This document shows, in pieces, positions 34,791 through 45,200 of a DNA stretch of 64,000 nt. Each line of letters opens with the position of its first letter. Position 1 is the stretch's first letter. A program made the position numbers and the translations under genes. Source of the DNA: Triparma columacea (Eukaryota > Sar > Bolidophyceae > Parmales > Triparmaceae); the NCBI GenBank assembly GCA_030267965.1, contig BRYA01000381.1, positions 1 to 64,000 on the forward strand, read 5' to 3'. Under the pieces are notes generated by a model. It did no database searches. It saw only the letters and a list, made by a program, of their open reading frames with translations, and was not told the origin of the DNA.

Positions 34791-35873
34791 CTACTGGGGG
34801 GAAGGGCGAGTTAATTTTATGCGAAATTTCACAGTGAAGGTAGGCTCTCCGTCAACGAAGCCAGCTGTTGGTCCTGTTGAAGGTCCATAGGTAGTCAGCA
34901 GCTCCAAACCCTCGATCTCATTGGGGTTATCTTCACTAAGTTTGTACCTAGTCCTCGTCCTTTGCGCCGAGAGCATTGGAGTCGCCTCCATCATTCCCCC
35001 TGGCGGCATTTCAGCTGAAGTGTTGCGTTAGTTAGCAAGACGAGGACACTTCGTGACATGCGGACCACTCGTCCATCCTCACCTACTCGCGAGAACTCAG
35101 ATATTGTGCCAGCGAGTCCGCCCTCCTCCTGGCTCCTCTTTGTGACCTTGGTCTCTCTTATGGACCCGTCTGGCCTAGTAACTGTAAGAATGTTGGGGTT
35201 GGACTGATCCCACTCAACTAATCGTACGTTGGCACCAAGTCTCTGCCTCTCCCTGAACATCCGGTCTTCTATGTACACATCTCCATATGGGACGAACCTG
35301 GTCTTATACCGAGCCGTCTTGCCCATCTCCAACCTGGCTTCTGTGATGGAGGGAGGAAGGGGACCAGAGGGAGTTTCCTTGTTTGGAACGATAGAGACGA
35401 CTGTGCGCTCGATATCCCAAACACCAGCAAAGACATCTGGATACACGATATTTGAAGGTCCGTAACCAGGAAGACGGGCTGCTGCCTTACGAACAGCTTC
35501 ACCATTGTCGGCTAATCCTGGAGGTGGAAATAATGATAACGATGCAATTGACGGTACAATTGATATAACTTCACGTCGTACGAATGAAGGCGAACCTGAT
35601 GAGAGCAAGAAAAATGCCCAGAGGATCATAGGACGTAAATATATATAATTTTCAAGGTTTGATTATTTTTGGTGAACTCTGACAAGTGGGCGGCCCAAAT
35701 AGATTTATTATACCAAGGCAGAGCAGTTTTGAACGACAGGGAAATAATTGAGCGTTGTTGGTATTGGGGCAGAAGGAGGAGTATGTGACACCTACGGTGC
35801 CTACGATTGTGGAGGAAGATAGTAAAACAACAAGAGCGAAAATAATCAAATTATAAAAAACGAGTTTTTGCAT
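34791..35873 (-). CDS. Plastid thylakoid-lumen DUF6816-like protein
   Basis: Three exons: 35873-35714, 35595-35083 and 35014-34791 (298 aa). Introns of 118 and 68 nt join in phase 1; the second has CTAACTAAC before its CAG. The N-terminus reads as a tripartite address. First is an ER signal peptide (YNLIIFALVVLLSSSTIVG). A Ser/Cys/Lys-rich transit part follows. Last is a twin-Arg hydrophobic lumen signal (FVRREVISIVPSIASLSLF) ending PGLA|DNG. The mature part has YPDVFAGVWDIERTVVS, RYKTRFVPYGDVYIEDRMF and a C-terminal RTRYKL...TVKFRIKLTR strand. This is the pattern of the DUF6816 lumen proteins conserved from cyanobacteria to plants; their biochemical role is unknown. Tat-pathway import is inferred from the twin Arg. 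The 3' end converges on the LEA-like gene 49 bp away; its 5' ATG is 43 bp from the stop of the next minus-strand gene. Confidence 0.8.
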
Positions 35874-35916
35874 TTTGAAAGAGATTTCATCGCCTTCCTT
35901 CCATTACCCCTTTTAC

Positions 35917-36976
35917 CTACCTGAGGAGCTTCTTGACTTCGGCGAGGAACCTGTCGCGGGACGTTGGGGTTGTAGAGAGAACCGTCAGGTCCTTCTGAGA
36001 GGCAAGAAAGGGGGCGCGCTCTGTAACAACGAGTGCAGCGAGTTAGAATCGATTAGATGGCGAAGCTGCGACTCCTTGAAACTTTCTTCTTCTTACCAAA
36101 GAGGAGACGGTCCCGGACAGTTTTGGGGAATAGAGGTTTGAAGAGGGCAACGAAGGCCTGGAGAATGAGGGGCAGATTGAGGATCATGGTGGGCCCCGCC
36201 AACGACGGGTACAGCTGCTCATACTGCTTCGAGGAGGAAGTGAGGGCCTCGGAGAACTTCGAATTCGGGGGAAGGCGGATGCCGCTGATATCGTTCGCAA
36301 AGATAACCTCACAGAGGCGCCCAGTGCGCTCGGACCGAGCATTCGCCACGATGCTATGCACTTCTTTGACGTAGGCAAAGAATTCAGAGAGCTGCTTGAC
36401 GCTCACTTTTCGCATGAGCTGATTGTCATTGATTGCCGACGCACGGATGATGTAAACGAGGTTGCCATCGTCAGTTGACAGAGTTAGAATGTTCTTGGGA
36501 GTTATGAACTGGTTGATGGTCTTGGCGTGAGGTGCAGCCAGCCGCACGGGCTCGTTGTCCCACTCGCCGGGGTTGCGCGTGGCCTCCTCCACGGCCTTCG
36601 ATGCCGCCTCTACTATGGATTTCCCGCTTGAGGCTCGCCAAGCGATCTGTTAGAGGGAGGGGGTGAGGGGGTGAGGGGGTGGGGGGGTGAGGCGGTGGGG
36701 CGGTTAGGAAGTGAGGGAGGAAGGAAGAAGTATAAAACGTCGGCACTATTCACTCACCGTTGCCTTGAGCGCTCTGGTCGCCTCTGCCTCGCTTGGAAAA
36801 GCGAGAGCAAAACGCAAGCGAGTCAGTTCAGATGAATCAGGGGCAACCGTTGCCAAATTGTCGACAGTCTTTCGCTTAGACGTTAGCAGCGAGCTCACGA
36901 GCTTCGCTTGGTACGCCGTAGTGGTAGTCGTAGTTAGTAGCACTAGGGCGAAGAATACGAGGAAGAAGCCAGGCAT
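35917..36976 (-). CDS. CRAL-TRIO (Sec14-like) lipid-binding protein with signal sequence
   Basis: Three exons: 36976-36758, 36646-36097 and 36020-35917 (290 aa). Donors are GTGAGT and GTAAGA; phases are 0 and 1. The short last exon (ending FLAEVKKLLR) is found only by splicing. Reading through the second donor gives a false basic C-terminus. The N-terminus (MPGFFLVFFALVLLTTTTTTA) is a signal peptide, followed by a Lys/Ser/Thr-rich segment that could be a plastid transit peptide. The core shows the CRAL-TRIO signature: RLCEVIFANDISGIRLPP, then YEQLYPSLAGPTMILNLPL, then a hydrophobic gate helix and LFKPLFPKTVRDRLLF. Such proteins hold a hydrophobic ligand (phosphoinositide, tocopherol, carotenoid-like). 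The ligand and final compartment are not evident. Confidence 0.82.
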
Positions 36977-37346
36977 GGTGGCGAGTGAATACTAGCCTAG
37001 TCACTCCGAAGTCACTGCAGATCGAGAAGAAGAAGAAGATAAAGGAGTTGGGGAGGTTGTGCGCGGATCTATCTGTTCAGATGTGTACGTGGATGGTTTG
37101 GTTTGGCAAATTGTTTTCTGTAGGTCAGATCAAAAACTGTCTAGTGTTTCACTCACTTAATTAGACGTGCAAAAGGTAAGATACTGGGTCGTTGATAATA
37201 CGTTTGGTGGTCATCACCCTAGAAAGTAGTTTTTCACGTGTTTGTGGTATCAGGAGACAAAAGCATCACAACTCTTCGACGACTCACATCCTTGTATTTG
37301 TTCTTCTTGTCTCACCCCACGCATTATCTACTTTCTCTCAAATTAG
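36977..37346. promoter_or_regulatory. Divergent intergenic region, CRAL-TRIO gene / DNA glycosylase gene
   Basis: 370 bp between two divergent starts. It is AT-richer than the flanking exons. No unambiguous core promoter element or further ORF was found. Confidence 0.45.
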
Positions 37347-38585
37347 ATGGTTGAGGGACACTCCGTACACCGTGTAGCACATCGCCATCGCACGAATCTT
37401 GTCGGTTCATCATTTAAGGCCACCTCTCCCAATGGTCGGTTCACTGCCGGCGCAGCTTTGATATCCACTCTCACTTTCAGCGCCATCGAGGCAGTCGGCA
37501 AGAACTTGTTTGCCTTTTTCGGCCCCATGTCCTCCCCCCATGTTGTTCACGTCCACTTTGGGATGTCCGGAGCTTGGGCGATCCACCCTTCCTCAACCGC
37601 CCCCCCCCCCACGCCGACAACACGCCTCCGCCTTGAGGGGAATGATAATAAGGGAAGTCCAGTTGTCGTAGACCTCTCGGCAATGACTTGTAACATTGGC
37701 GATCTTCAACTTTATGAGGACAAGAGGTCGAAGTTGGGGGAGGATCCCCTGCGCACAGACGCGAGCCCTGACAGGCTTTGGGAGAAAGTTACGAAGAGTA
37801 AGAAGGGGATAGGTGCCCTGATCATGGACCAAAGTTTCTTTTCCGGCCCTGGGAACATCTACCGAGCTGAGATTCTTCTGAAAGCTGGAGTCCACCCAGA
37901 GATTAGGGGTAACGAGCTTGACAGGCCTTCCTTTGATAAGGTGTGGCACCACACCGTTGACCTCCTGCAAAGAGGTTACACGACAGGGTCCATCCTGACT
38001 GTGGATGAGTCCGATGCCCGTCCTGGTCTCCGCAGGTATATCTACAACTCCTCAAAGTGCGGGAAGTGCGGCGGGAAGGTCAAGAGCTGGGACATCGGGG
38101 GTAGAACATGCTATGCCTGCGAGGCCTGCCAGCCCAGGGACGCCAAGATGACGAAAGGGGAGGTCAAGGGGATGGAGCAGGGGGCGTCGAAGAAGGAGCA
38201 CAAGCCATTCATCTCGCATTGTGCAACGGAGGAGGCAGCCACGAGGCTCGAGAGGGGCGGGGCCGCCCTGCTAACCGTTGCCGAGATCAGGAAGTTCCTA
38301 AAATCCGGGCACTCTATGACGCCAAGGAAGGGTGCCAAGAAGGCCGAGCTCGTCGAACTTCTCGACGGGCTCAGAAGCCCAACAATCAACGCTGTCGAGG
38401 CGGCGATGGAAAAAGCCGAAGCGGGGGAGCTGCATAATGTTGTGGAGCATGTCGCCGAGTTGTCCAGTCAGCAGGCTAAAAGTGCAAGGGAGAAGGTGCC
38501 CATGACACCACCGATGAAGAGGAAGGCCGTGAATGTTAAACCTGAGAAAAAGAAGAAGAAGAAAAGGGGGGGTCTAATCGAATAA
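37347..38585 (+). CDS. Nei/NEIL-type DNA glycosylase with Val2 and a SAP-like tail
   Basis: A single exon of 412 aa. It starts MVEGHSVHR, the Fpg/Nei N-terminus in which residue 2 is the catalytic nucleophile. Here it is Val, where bacterial Fpg/Nei have Pro; animal NEIL3 also carries Val2. Glu3 is present, and the conserved Lys loop is AVGKNLFAFFG. The helix-two-turn-helix is GIGALIMDQSFFSGPGNIYRAE. A zinc finger follows: CGKCGGKVKSWDIGGRTCYAC, then EACQ, with the hairpin Arg. The C-terminal extension has a SAP-like DNA-binding segment (LTVAEIRKFLKSGHSMTPRK, then KAELVELL) and ends in a Lys-rich tail with a likely nuclear signal (KKKKKKR). The enzyme excises oxidised bases in base-excision repair. 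The N-terminal Met must be removed to expose residue 2. Confidence 0.93.
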   Translation: MVEGHSVHRVAHRHRTNLVGSSFKATSPNGRFTAGAALISTLTFSAIEAVGKNLFAFFGPMSSPHVVHVHFGMSGAWAIHPSSTAPPPTPTTRLRLEGNDNKGSPVVVDLSAMTCNIGDLQLYEDKRSKLGEDPLRTDASPDRLWEKVTKSKKGIGALIMDQSFFSGPGNIYRAEILLKAGVHPEIRGNELDRPSFDKVWHHTVDLLQRGYTTGSILTVDESDARPGLRRYIYNSSKCGKCGGKVKSWDIGGRTCYACEACQPRDAKMTKGEVKGMEQGASKKEHKPFISHCATEEAATRLERGGAALLTVAEIRKFLKSGHSMTPRKGAKKAELVELLDGLRSPTINAVEAAMEKAEAGELHNVVEHVAELSSQQAKSAREKVPMTPPMKRKAVNVKPEKKKKKKRGGLIE

Positions 38586-38870
38586 ATACACAAGAGTAAT
38601 AATTGTAGTAGTAGACACGCAGTATTTCTACATCATTAAAAATGCTTCCAATCCAAGGCTCATTTGAAGCTTCAATCCTTCATTTATTTCTTGTCTGAAT
38701 CTTGAGAAGAAAAACAGCAACATCCTCGTGTCCAAAAACCACAGTCACATTTATAACGTATTTATCTTTTATCTTAGGACAGTGATAGCACAGCCATCAT
38801 CAAATCTTTTCCCCCGTAGTGCGTGGGCCAAAATCATCCTTGCAGGATTCGACAGCTCGTCACCAACACT

Positions 38871-39374
38871 ATGAAATATCTCTCCTTCACCTTAGTTCTG
38901 ATATATTTGAGTCTCACGAGAGCGTTTCACCAAATAGTTTCCAATAAAATCCCATCGACCTTCAATATAAACGTGAATGTCCCTCTCAGTGGCATCAGAC
39001 AGCACATGAAGCAAGCACCCTCCCCAACAACCCTCTTCATCAACAAGAAACGCCGCGCACTCTCCCCCACAACCCTCTTCATCAACAAGAAACGCCGCGA
39101 AGAACTCGGAATGGAGGACGATGACTTTGAATATGATCTCGATCAGGCTCTAAACAACAATACGGACCCTTTCATCACGAAGGTGATCGCCGGGTCTCTG
39201 ATATTAGTCATCTTTGCTCTTCTGGTTGTTGGAGGTGAGTTGCAAGTTCGTTGTCTTTCCCCACTCACGCTCTTACCCCACCCTCCCCATCCTCCCGCCC
39301 CAGTCATCATCCCCCTCACTGCGCCTATTGAAGGTGGTCTTTGCAGCCCAATTCAGAATGGTGGTCGGTGTTGA
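38871..39374 (+). CDS. Small plastid-targeted single-pass membrane protein
   Basis: Exons 38871-39234 and 39304-39374 (144 aa). The intron is 69 nt, phase 1. The N-terminus (MKYLSFTLVLIYLSLTRA|FHQ) is a signal peptide followed by Phe at the predicted cleavage site, the hallmark of stramenopile plastid precursors. The next ~35 residues are Ser/Asn/Lys-rich, as in a transit peptide. A 14-residue block (SPTTLFINKKRR plus flanks) occurs twice in tandem at about 39014-39099. The acidic mature part (EDDDFEYDLDQALNNN) leads into one membrane helix (VIAGSLILVIFALLVVGG) and a short tail, IPLTAPIEGGLCSPIQNGGR. I do not recognise the family. A thylakoid or envelope membrane location is inferred. Confidence 0.75.
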   Translation: MKYLSFTLVLIYLSLTRAFHQIVSNKIPSTFNINVNVPLSGIRQHMKQAPSPTTLFINKKRRALSPTTLFINKKRREELGMEDDDFEYDLDQALNNNTDPFITKVIAGSLILVIFALLVVGGELQVRCLSPLTLLPHPPHPPAPVIIPLTAPIEGGLCSPIQNGGRC

Positions 39375-39467
39375 GGTGGGCAAATTGTAACATCGGGGGT
39401 GCGTGTAACACGGTACACTCATGTAATATACGAGATGGTTTCACTATCCAACTTTTGTACGTAATTT

Positions 39468-41830
39468 TTACAAGTCCAATTCCAACCCAGTAGCCTCTTC
39501 TCTCCCCACCATGAGCTCCTCGAGGCGTTTGGGTGATACCGAAGCTTTTTGTCTCGCGATTCCACCCACCCTCTCATCCCCCACTGGTTTGCCGAATGGC
39601 GTGCCATCGATAACAGGAGGCGATGCTCTTTCGACCCCCCCCTCCACCCTGCTATTATCGTCCTCCGAGCAGGTTAAGTAGCTAAGCTCGCTCGTCGCGC
39701 TCTCTTTTCGTGCTCCCATGTCGCAACCAATCGCAAAATTATTGAAGTTCTCCTCTATCTTTTTCTCATCCGTAACTGTGGTCACCGTGCTCGTGCTTAC
39801 CCCCCTCTCCCTCTCCTTCTCCCTCTCCTGAAGCCACCCGCTAACGTCGACCTTTACGTCAACTTTCATTACGCCGCCGTTGCTCACTGTCGTGGGCGAG
39901 GTCGTGCCGTACCACGCCATTCTCATCCTCGAAATTGTCTCCTCCGTCGAAAGGTCCCAGCTGTGTGCCCTGTCCCCCTTCTTCCTCTCCTCGTTCTTCA
40001 TGACGATGTACCTGAAACCGTGCAAAAGGGTATCCCGAAGCTGAACGTCGGAGTCGTCTATGATTTCGAGGTCGAACGTCCTCCCCTCGGAACCATCCTC
40101 CTTATCAGCTCCCTCCCCACCCTCAAACTGCAAGCTGAAAAAGGCATGGTTTCTATACTGGTTGCGCGACTCTCGTCTAAGAACTTCAGTCTGGATGCCC
40201 TTCTTAACTGAAACGAGCCTGCCATGGAAAGGCGGGGAGGGAGGGGGGGGAGTTAGCGATAGTGTATCTATATATATATATTTTTTATTCTTGGACTTCA
40301 AAACGTCAACAGTCTTTCCCCCTTTACCCACCTTGACAAGTCGATGCGTTTCTTAGTTCTGCCCAAGAATCCCCCCTTGTACTGAAGAAAAGGTCCTGCT
40401 TGGTTCTTGAAGTCCTCGTTCGGATCCTTGTGGAAAGAGAGCCTCTCGTGGTCCCACTTGTCTGCGGCGAACTCGTCGCTTTCGTCGGACTCGTCAGATC
40501 CCTCACTGACATTCTCCTCGTCGTCTCCATTCGTTGGGGAGTTCGGGTTGGCCTTCTTGGTAGCCTTTTTGGACTTGCTAGGGCTGGTGAAAGGCATGTG
40601 CGTGAAGGAGAAGCGCCGGGGACTCTTCTCCTTCCCCTTCCCCTTCCCCCTCTTGGGGTTCGACTTCTTTCTATTCTTTCCTTTCACTCTACTGGGGGAG
40701 TATCTACCATTGTCCTCATTGTCGCCGTCGTATTCATCATACGCCCCCCCACTTTCCCTGGGCATGATGTTTGGGTTCTGATAAGCGTTTACGAGCCATC
40801 CGGAGGCGTCCATCTTTTTGAACTTTAGCTTGATGACCCTCGGGGGCTTTGTCGACCTCGGATGCTTGAGAACTTTGATCCCACCTCCCTTCTTCGTCAT
40901 TAAATCGAAAATTTCGTGGAACGCCGCCTCTGCCATCCTCCCCTCCAGAGTCTCTAAAACCGACTCCACTGGGTCATGGATTCTCTCCGCTGCCTCGAAC
41001 CTAATCTCGTCAATGATGACAGCCTTGATTGCCGCTGTTAAAAGTGCGGCCCTAGTGCGATCGCGTTTGTTGTACTGACCCAGAACCCTAGACTCCCCCT
41101 GCCCGGCCTTCTCGATGACGTTGTGCATGAGGGGGGTGAGATTCTCGAAAGACTTTATTTGGTCTGTTACTGTGTCGAGCTCGTGATTATTTGCGAAAGC
41201 TGGCGAGACCCTATCAACCGAGCCGGAGCCGTTGCTGCGATGAGCGCACAGCGAAATGGGTTAAGAAATAGGGCAAATTACCAAGGCGATCAGAAAAAAA
41301 GGAGGCACGTCTTGAAGAGAGATACGGGTACGTGCACCTTCCTTTGCCATCGTCAACTCTGCTAACTCGGCGCTCCTCGCTCCGCCTTACCTGGCATCGT
41401 CAAGCATGCTATCAAGGGACGAGACGCTATCTATTCTGCTCCGACTGTAGTCTGTCCCCGCCCCTGTAACCGAGCAGCTGCGCTCACTGAGCTGCTGCGA
41501 GATGTCGAGCCCCCCCCCTTCGCCAAGCATCCCCCCCTCTGCTGTCTCCCACTGACCCTCAGGCCAGAAGTCGGAGACCTTCCACTGACTCGGTGGGGCG
41601 TAGTATATCTTCTTCTTCTTACGTTTCCTTCTCGATCTCCTCTTTTCCTTCTTCCCGTTGCTCTCCTCATCGGCCTTTATTCCAGCTATCTCCCGAAAGG
41701 AGGACGTCACAAAGCTGGTGATGTTATCAATCACGCTGCTCGACCTTCGCAGCGCCTTGCCCCGGCTCCCTTCCTCTAAGTTTGACGAACCGCCTCTCTG
41801 TAACCTCGAGTTGATTATGGAGGAGGCCAT
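39468..41830 (-). CDS. Uncharacterised three-exon protein, highly charged
   Basis: Exons 41871(or 41830)-41391, 41234-40332 and 40218-39468, with introns of 156 and 113 nt in phase 2. From ATG 41830 the protein is 697 aa. An acceptor-like site at 41872 (CCCTAACTGGACAAAACTCAG) suggests an earlier first exon that I could not place. I recognise no domain. There is a very basic cluster (KKEKRRSRRKRKKKK), then the helical segment SRVLGQYNKRDRTRAALLTA. A second basic block, KGKNRKKSNPKRGKGKGKEK, is followed by a Ser/Asp/Glu-rich stretch and the hydrophilic helix STEETISRMRMAWYG. The helical segments look structured and codon use is normal, so it is a real gene. The basic clusters suggest a nuclear or nucleolar protein, which is inference only. 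The 3' end converges on the small plastid protein gene. Confidence 0.65.
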
Positions 41831-41871
41831 ATCTGACCCCTGATATCCCACGCTTCTCTCGAGCTCAAATC

Positions 41872-42201
41872 CTGAGTTTTGTCCAGTTAGGGCAAGAACG
41901 AAGATTAGCACCAAGAAGTGTCAGCTAAGGCAGTTACGGGGGTCCTATCAAGGCAGCAAAAATGTATATTACACAACTGCAGGCCTCCTTTCCTGTTGCC
42001 TTTGGTAACTTCTGAGCCCTCTCTTCTTCGACAAGTGACAATTGTTCATGTCTGAAGTTGGGTGTGGGTTTGTTTCATTAATATCTATTTCTGGGCAAAA
42101 GAGGACAGCCTCCATCTCTCTTTTCAGGCCCATAGTTTCCGCTTCCACCCTAACAAGCGCATTCTCGCCTTCCCTGGACACTCGTCCCTGCCTTGGCATC
42201 A
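41872..42201. promoter_or_regulatory. Divergent region upstream of the TMEM131-like gene
   Basis: It must hold the TMEM131-like promoter and the 5' end of the unknown minus-strand gene. On the minus strand an ATG at 42199 opens a 76-codon frame (starts MPRQGRVSREGENALVR) to 41969 that looks coding-like. It could be the missing first exon of the unknown gene, but its only phase-compatible donor (A|GTTACC) is weak. Its ATG abuts the plus-strand ATG at 42202. Confidence 0.35.
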
Positions 42202-45200
42202 ATGAAAAGACATTGTCACTCTCCCCGAGGGGCCTCTCTTGTGTTTTTATTTTTGATTTTCTGCCCTTACATTGTGTTTTCTAACACGTTCTCTAGAGGT
42301 TATCTGCCTACAATTGCAGTCTTATCTACCTACAGTGCGCAGGCGGCGTCAAACTCTCCAGAAAACCAGGAGACGGTTAAGAAACTCATTTTTGAGGAGG
42401 ACGAAAGTGACACATTTCAGCACTCAGTGACGTGCGTGCCGACAGTGGGCAAGTTCAAATTGATCAACACCTCCCCAGACGAGGAGCTGGAGGTCCTATC
42501 TGTCGAGTCGTCCGACCCTAAGCAGTTTCACCCCACCATCATCCAGCCTGTCAGCCTCCGCCCTTCAGACCACCTTCAAGTGACGATAGTTTTCCTTCCT
42601 CTAGAGCCGGGACCGCTTCACACGCAGCTCAAGGTCGTGACCTCCACGGGGGACTTGTATTACGATCTCGATGGCCATGCATCATTGAACAAATGGGGGC
42701 TCACTGACATTGGGGCTACTGGGCTTTACGTGGACGAGATTGTGTCTTTTCCCATCGAGCTCCACAACCCCACTGAGAAGCCCATTTACTTCGAGGACAT
42801 TTTCCCTGTCGAGTCCGACAATACTGACTGGGCTACGGTAGAATTGAGAGAGGACGACATAAGTGACATTTTTGTCGGGCCTGGAATGACAGAGACGATA
42901 GCAAAGCTAAAGGTTCAGGTAAGAAGCATGATGATGACGACGACGAGGAGGATGGGCGAGCAGAGTCGCGGAATGTGTGTGTTGCATTGGTTGTCTCCTC
43001 CCTCTCTGCCATTCTCATCCCCCCGTCCCTTCCCTTCCAGATCGTCGAACCTGGCGACCACGCTGGCTACGTGCACATCCGAACGAAAGGCGAGGGCATA
43101 CCCAAGTTCGTGGTTCCGCTATCTTTTTCGGTCCTGCAGCCGGGCCTCTTTCTGCCTCCGATCATTGACTTCGGCATCCTCACCTCTCCCGACACTGTCG
43201 CTACGCTACCCGTTAAAATAAAAAACGTCGGAAGGGAGTACTTGGCAGTAACAGGCTACTATTCCACCGCATCGGCTTTGTCTATAACGCCCGCTGATGA
43301 CGCCGTCATTCCTCCCAAAGAGGAGAGCACGGTGTGGCTCTCGTACAGCGGGGAAGAAGAGGGGGAAATGGAAGGCGTGCTGAGGGTCATGAGCAATTCC
43401 TCCGACCCGAGGTGGATGGAGGTCGAGATCAAGGTGAAGGGGAAGATTATGTGGGGAGGAGTCGGATGGAAAGAGAGCGACACTTGGATAAAGGTAAACA
43501 CAGAGGAAATGTGGAAGGCTAAGAAAGTCATGGGCGGGCAACTCGAAGGGGACGACCAGTCTTCATTAGAGGAGGAAACTTCGTGGCTGCAGAAGAAGGC
43601 CTCTCATGGCTCCAAGCACATGATCCAATTCGCAAACTTTTTCAAGGAGAAAGTCATGATGAATAACGTGAGCACAGATTGCGGTTCGGTCATTCAAGCC
43701 AATGTGCTTTCTCTTTCCAGCGAAGTCGTGGGCTTCGGTGAAAGCTGGCCCCCAATTGAGTTCACGTACAACAACAAAGCCGAGGGGATGAAGGGGGGTG
43801 GAGGAGGGGTAGAGGGAGAGGGAGATAATGTGAAGAGTGGAGATCCTCTATTTTCATGTTGGATGAGGTAAGTGGAAGAGCGGGGGCGAGGGGGGGCGGA
43901 CCGGCTGGCATACGGACAGATAGANNNNNNNNNNNNNNNNNNNNNNNNNNNNNNNNNNNNNNNNNNNNNNNNNNNNNNNNNNNNNNCCCCCCCCCCCAAA
44001 CTCCCCCCAAACCCCCTCCTTTCCTCAATCCACAGTATTCAGACCAATGTGTCAACCCATGATATTCCCATCTACCTTTATGATGGCAAGCTAAGGGTCC
44101 AAACGGACGAAATGCTTCTTGTGTCTGACAACAACAACTGCTCGTCTTCTATGGACTTGCGCGATTGCTCTGCATCTCTGGCCAGCATCGGCGATGATAC
44201 CGCACTCGACCAGTACCTCAGTGCACTTTATCCTGACTTGGGCCACAACGTCAAGCCTGCTGTCATGAAGTTCGGGGCCGTAGGGCCCAACGAAATTCGC
44301 ACAAAGAATTTGTATCTTACCAACTACAATCCTGTTCCTATCAACGTTACTGTGAGCGTAAGTGGGGTCACTGGCCTTGAAGTTAACATCGGAAGGGTCG
44401 AAGCTTCAGTCGACGACTTTGTTGACCTGGAAGAGAACGGGAAGATGTTTTGCGGCATGGACTCAATGTACGCATCAAAAATATTCACGCCCGATGTCAG
44501 CTTCAGCGATAAAGTGCCCCTAGATCTCTTGGACCTGTACGATAAGATCACAGAGGTTGACGTCTACGCCACTGACAGTGCGAAGAAGGTCAGCATCGAG
44601 GAGGGGAACTTTCAGAGTCTCGAAGGTTACAAGGTCGACCCAGGAGAAGGCATTAGGCCTCCCAAGTGGAAGAACACGGGAGGGAACGGCGTTTTAGTTA
44701 GGTGAGCGGCAAGCGGAGCGACTTGCGTGGAGCGACTTGCTGAAAGGTTTGCGCTTGCGGCCCGAGTGCGACAAACATCTGATCTAACCCATCCTCTATC
44801 TTCATCGCAGCCTCGACGGAGGATTCGAGCACAAGCTTAAGGGCGAGACGAGAAAGGGAGGGGAGGAGATGGTCACCTTGCCTCCGGGAGGCGTAGTTAG
44901 GTTCGAGGTCAACATCGCCACCCCTCCTACGTCTGTACTTCGGAACGACCTCACCAGTTTCCTGGCAACCGGCCTTGAGCTGAGGACGCCCGACGAAGTG
45001 ATTCCTATCGCCGTGAGGTACGATACCGTCAAGGGAAAAATCAAACTTCTTCCATTCGAGTTCCGCAAATACTTCTCTGCATCGATATTATCCGACGAAG
45101 AGCTCTTCAACGTTAAGTTCTCCCCGACCCAGTACCACGCAAATCTAATGAAAGAATACGAGGAGACATTTGAGATTGATGGGAGCGGGGAGGTAAGTTG

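Noticed and set aside
36053..36096. Basic C-terminus (KKKKVSRSRSFAI) of the CRAL-TRIO protein
   Set aside because: It arises from reading through a strong GTAAGA donor; splicing to 36020 gives a better in-frame C-terminal exon.
41969..42199. Separate small minus-strand gene (76 codons from ATG 42199)
   Set aside because: It looks coding-like, but the ATG abuts the TMEM131-like start. It is more likely a first exon of the unknown gene downstream, or chance.
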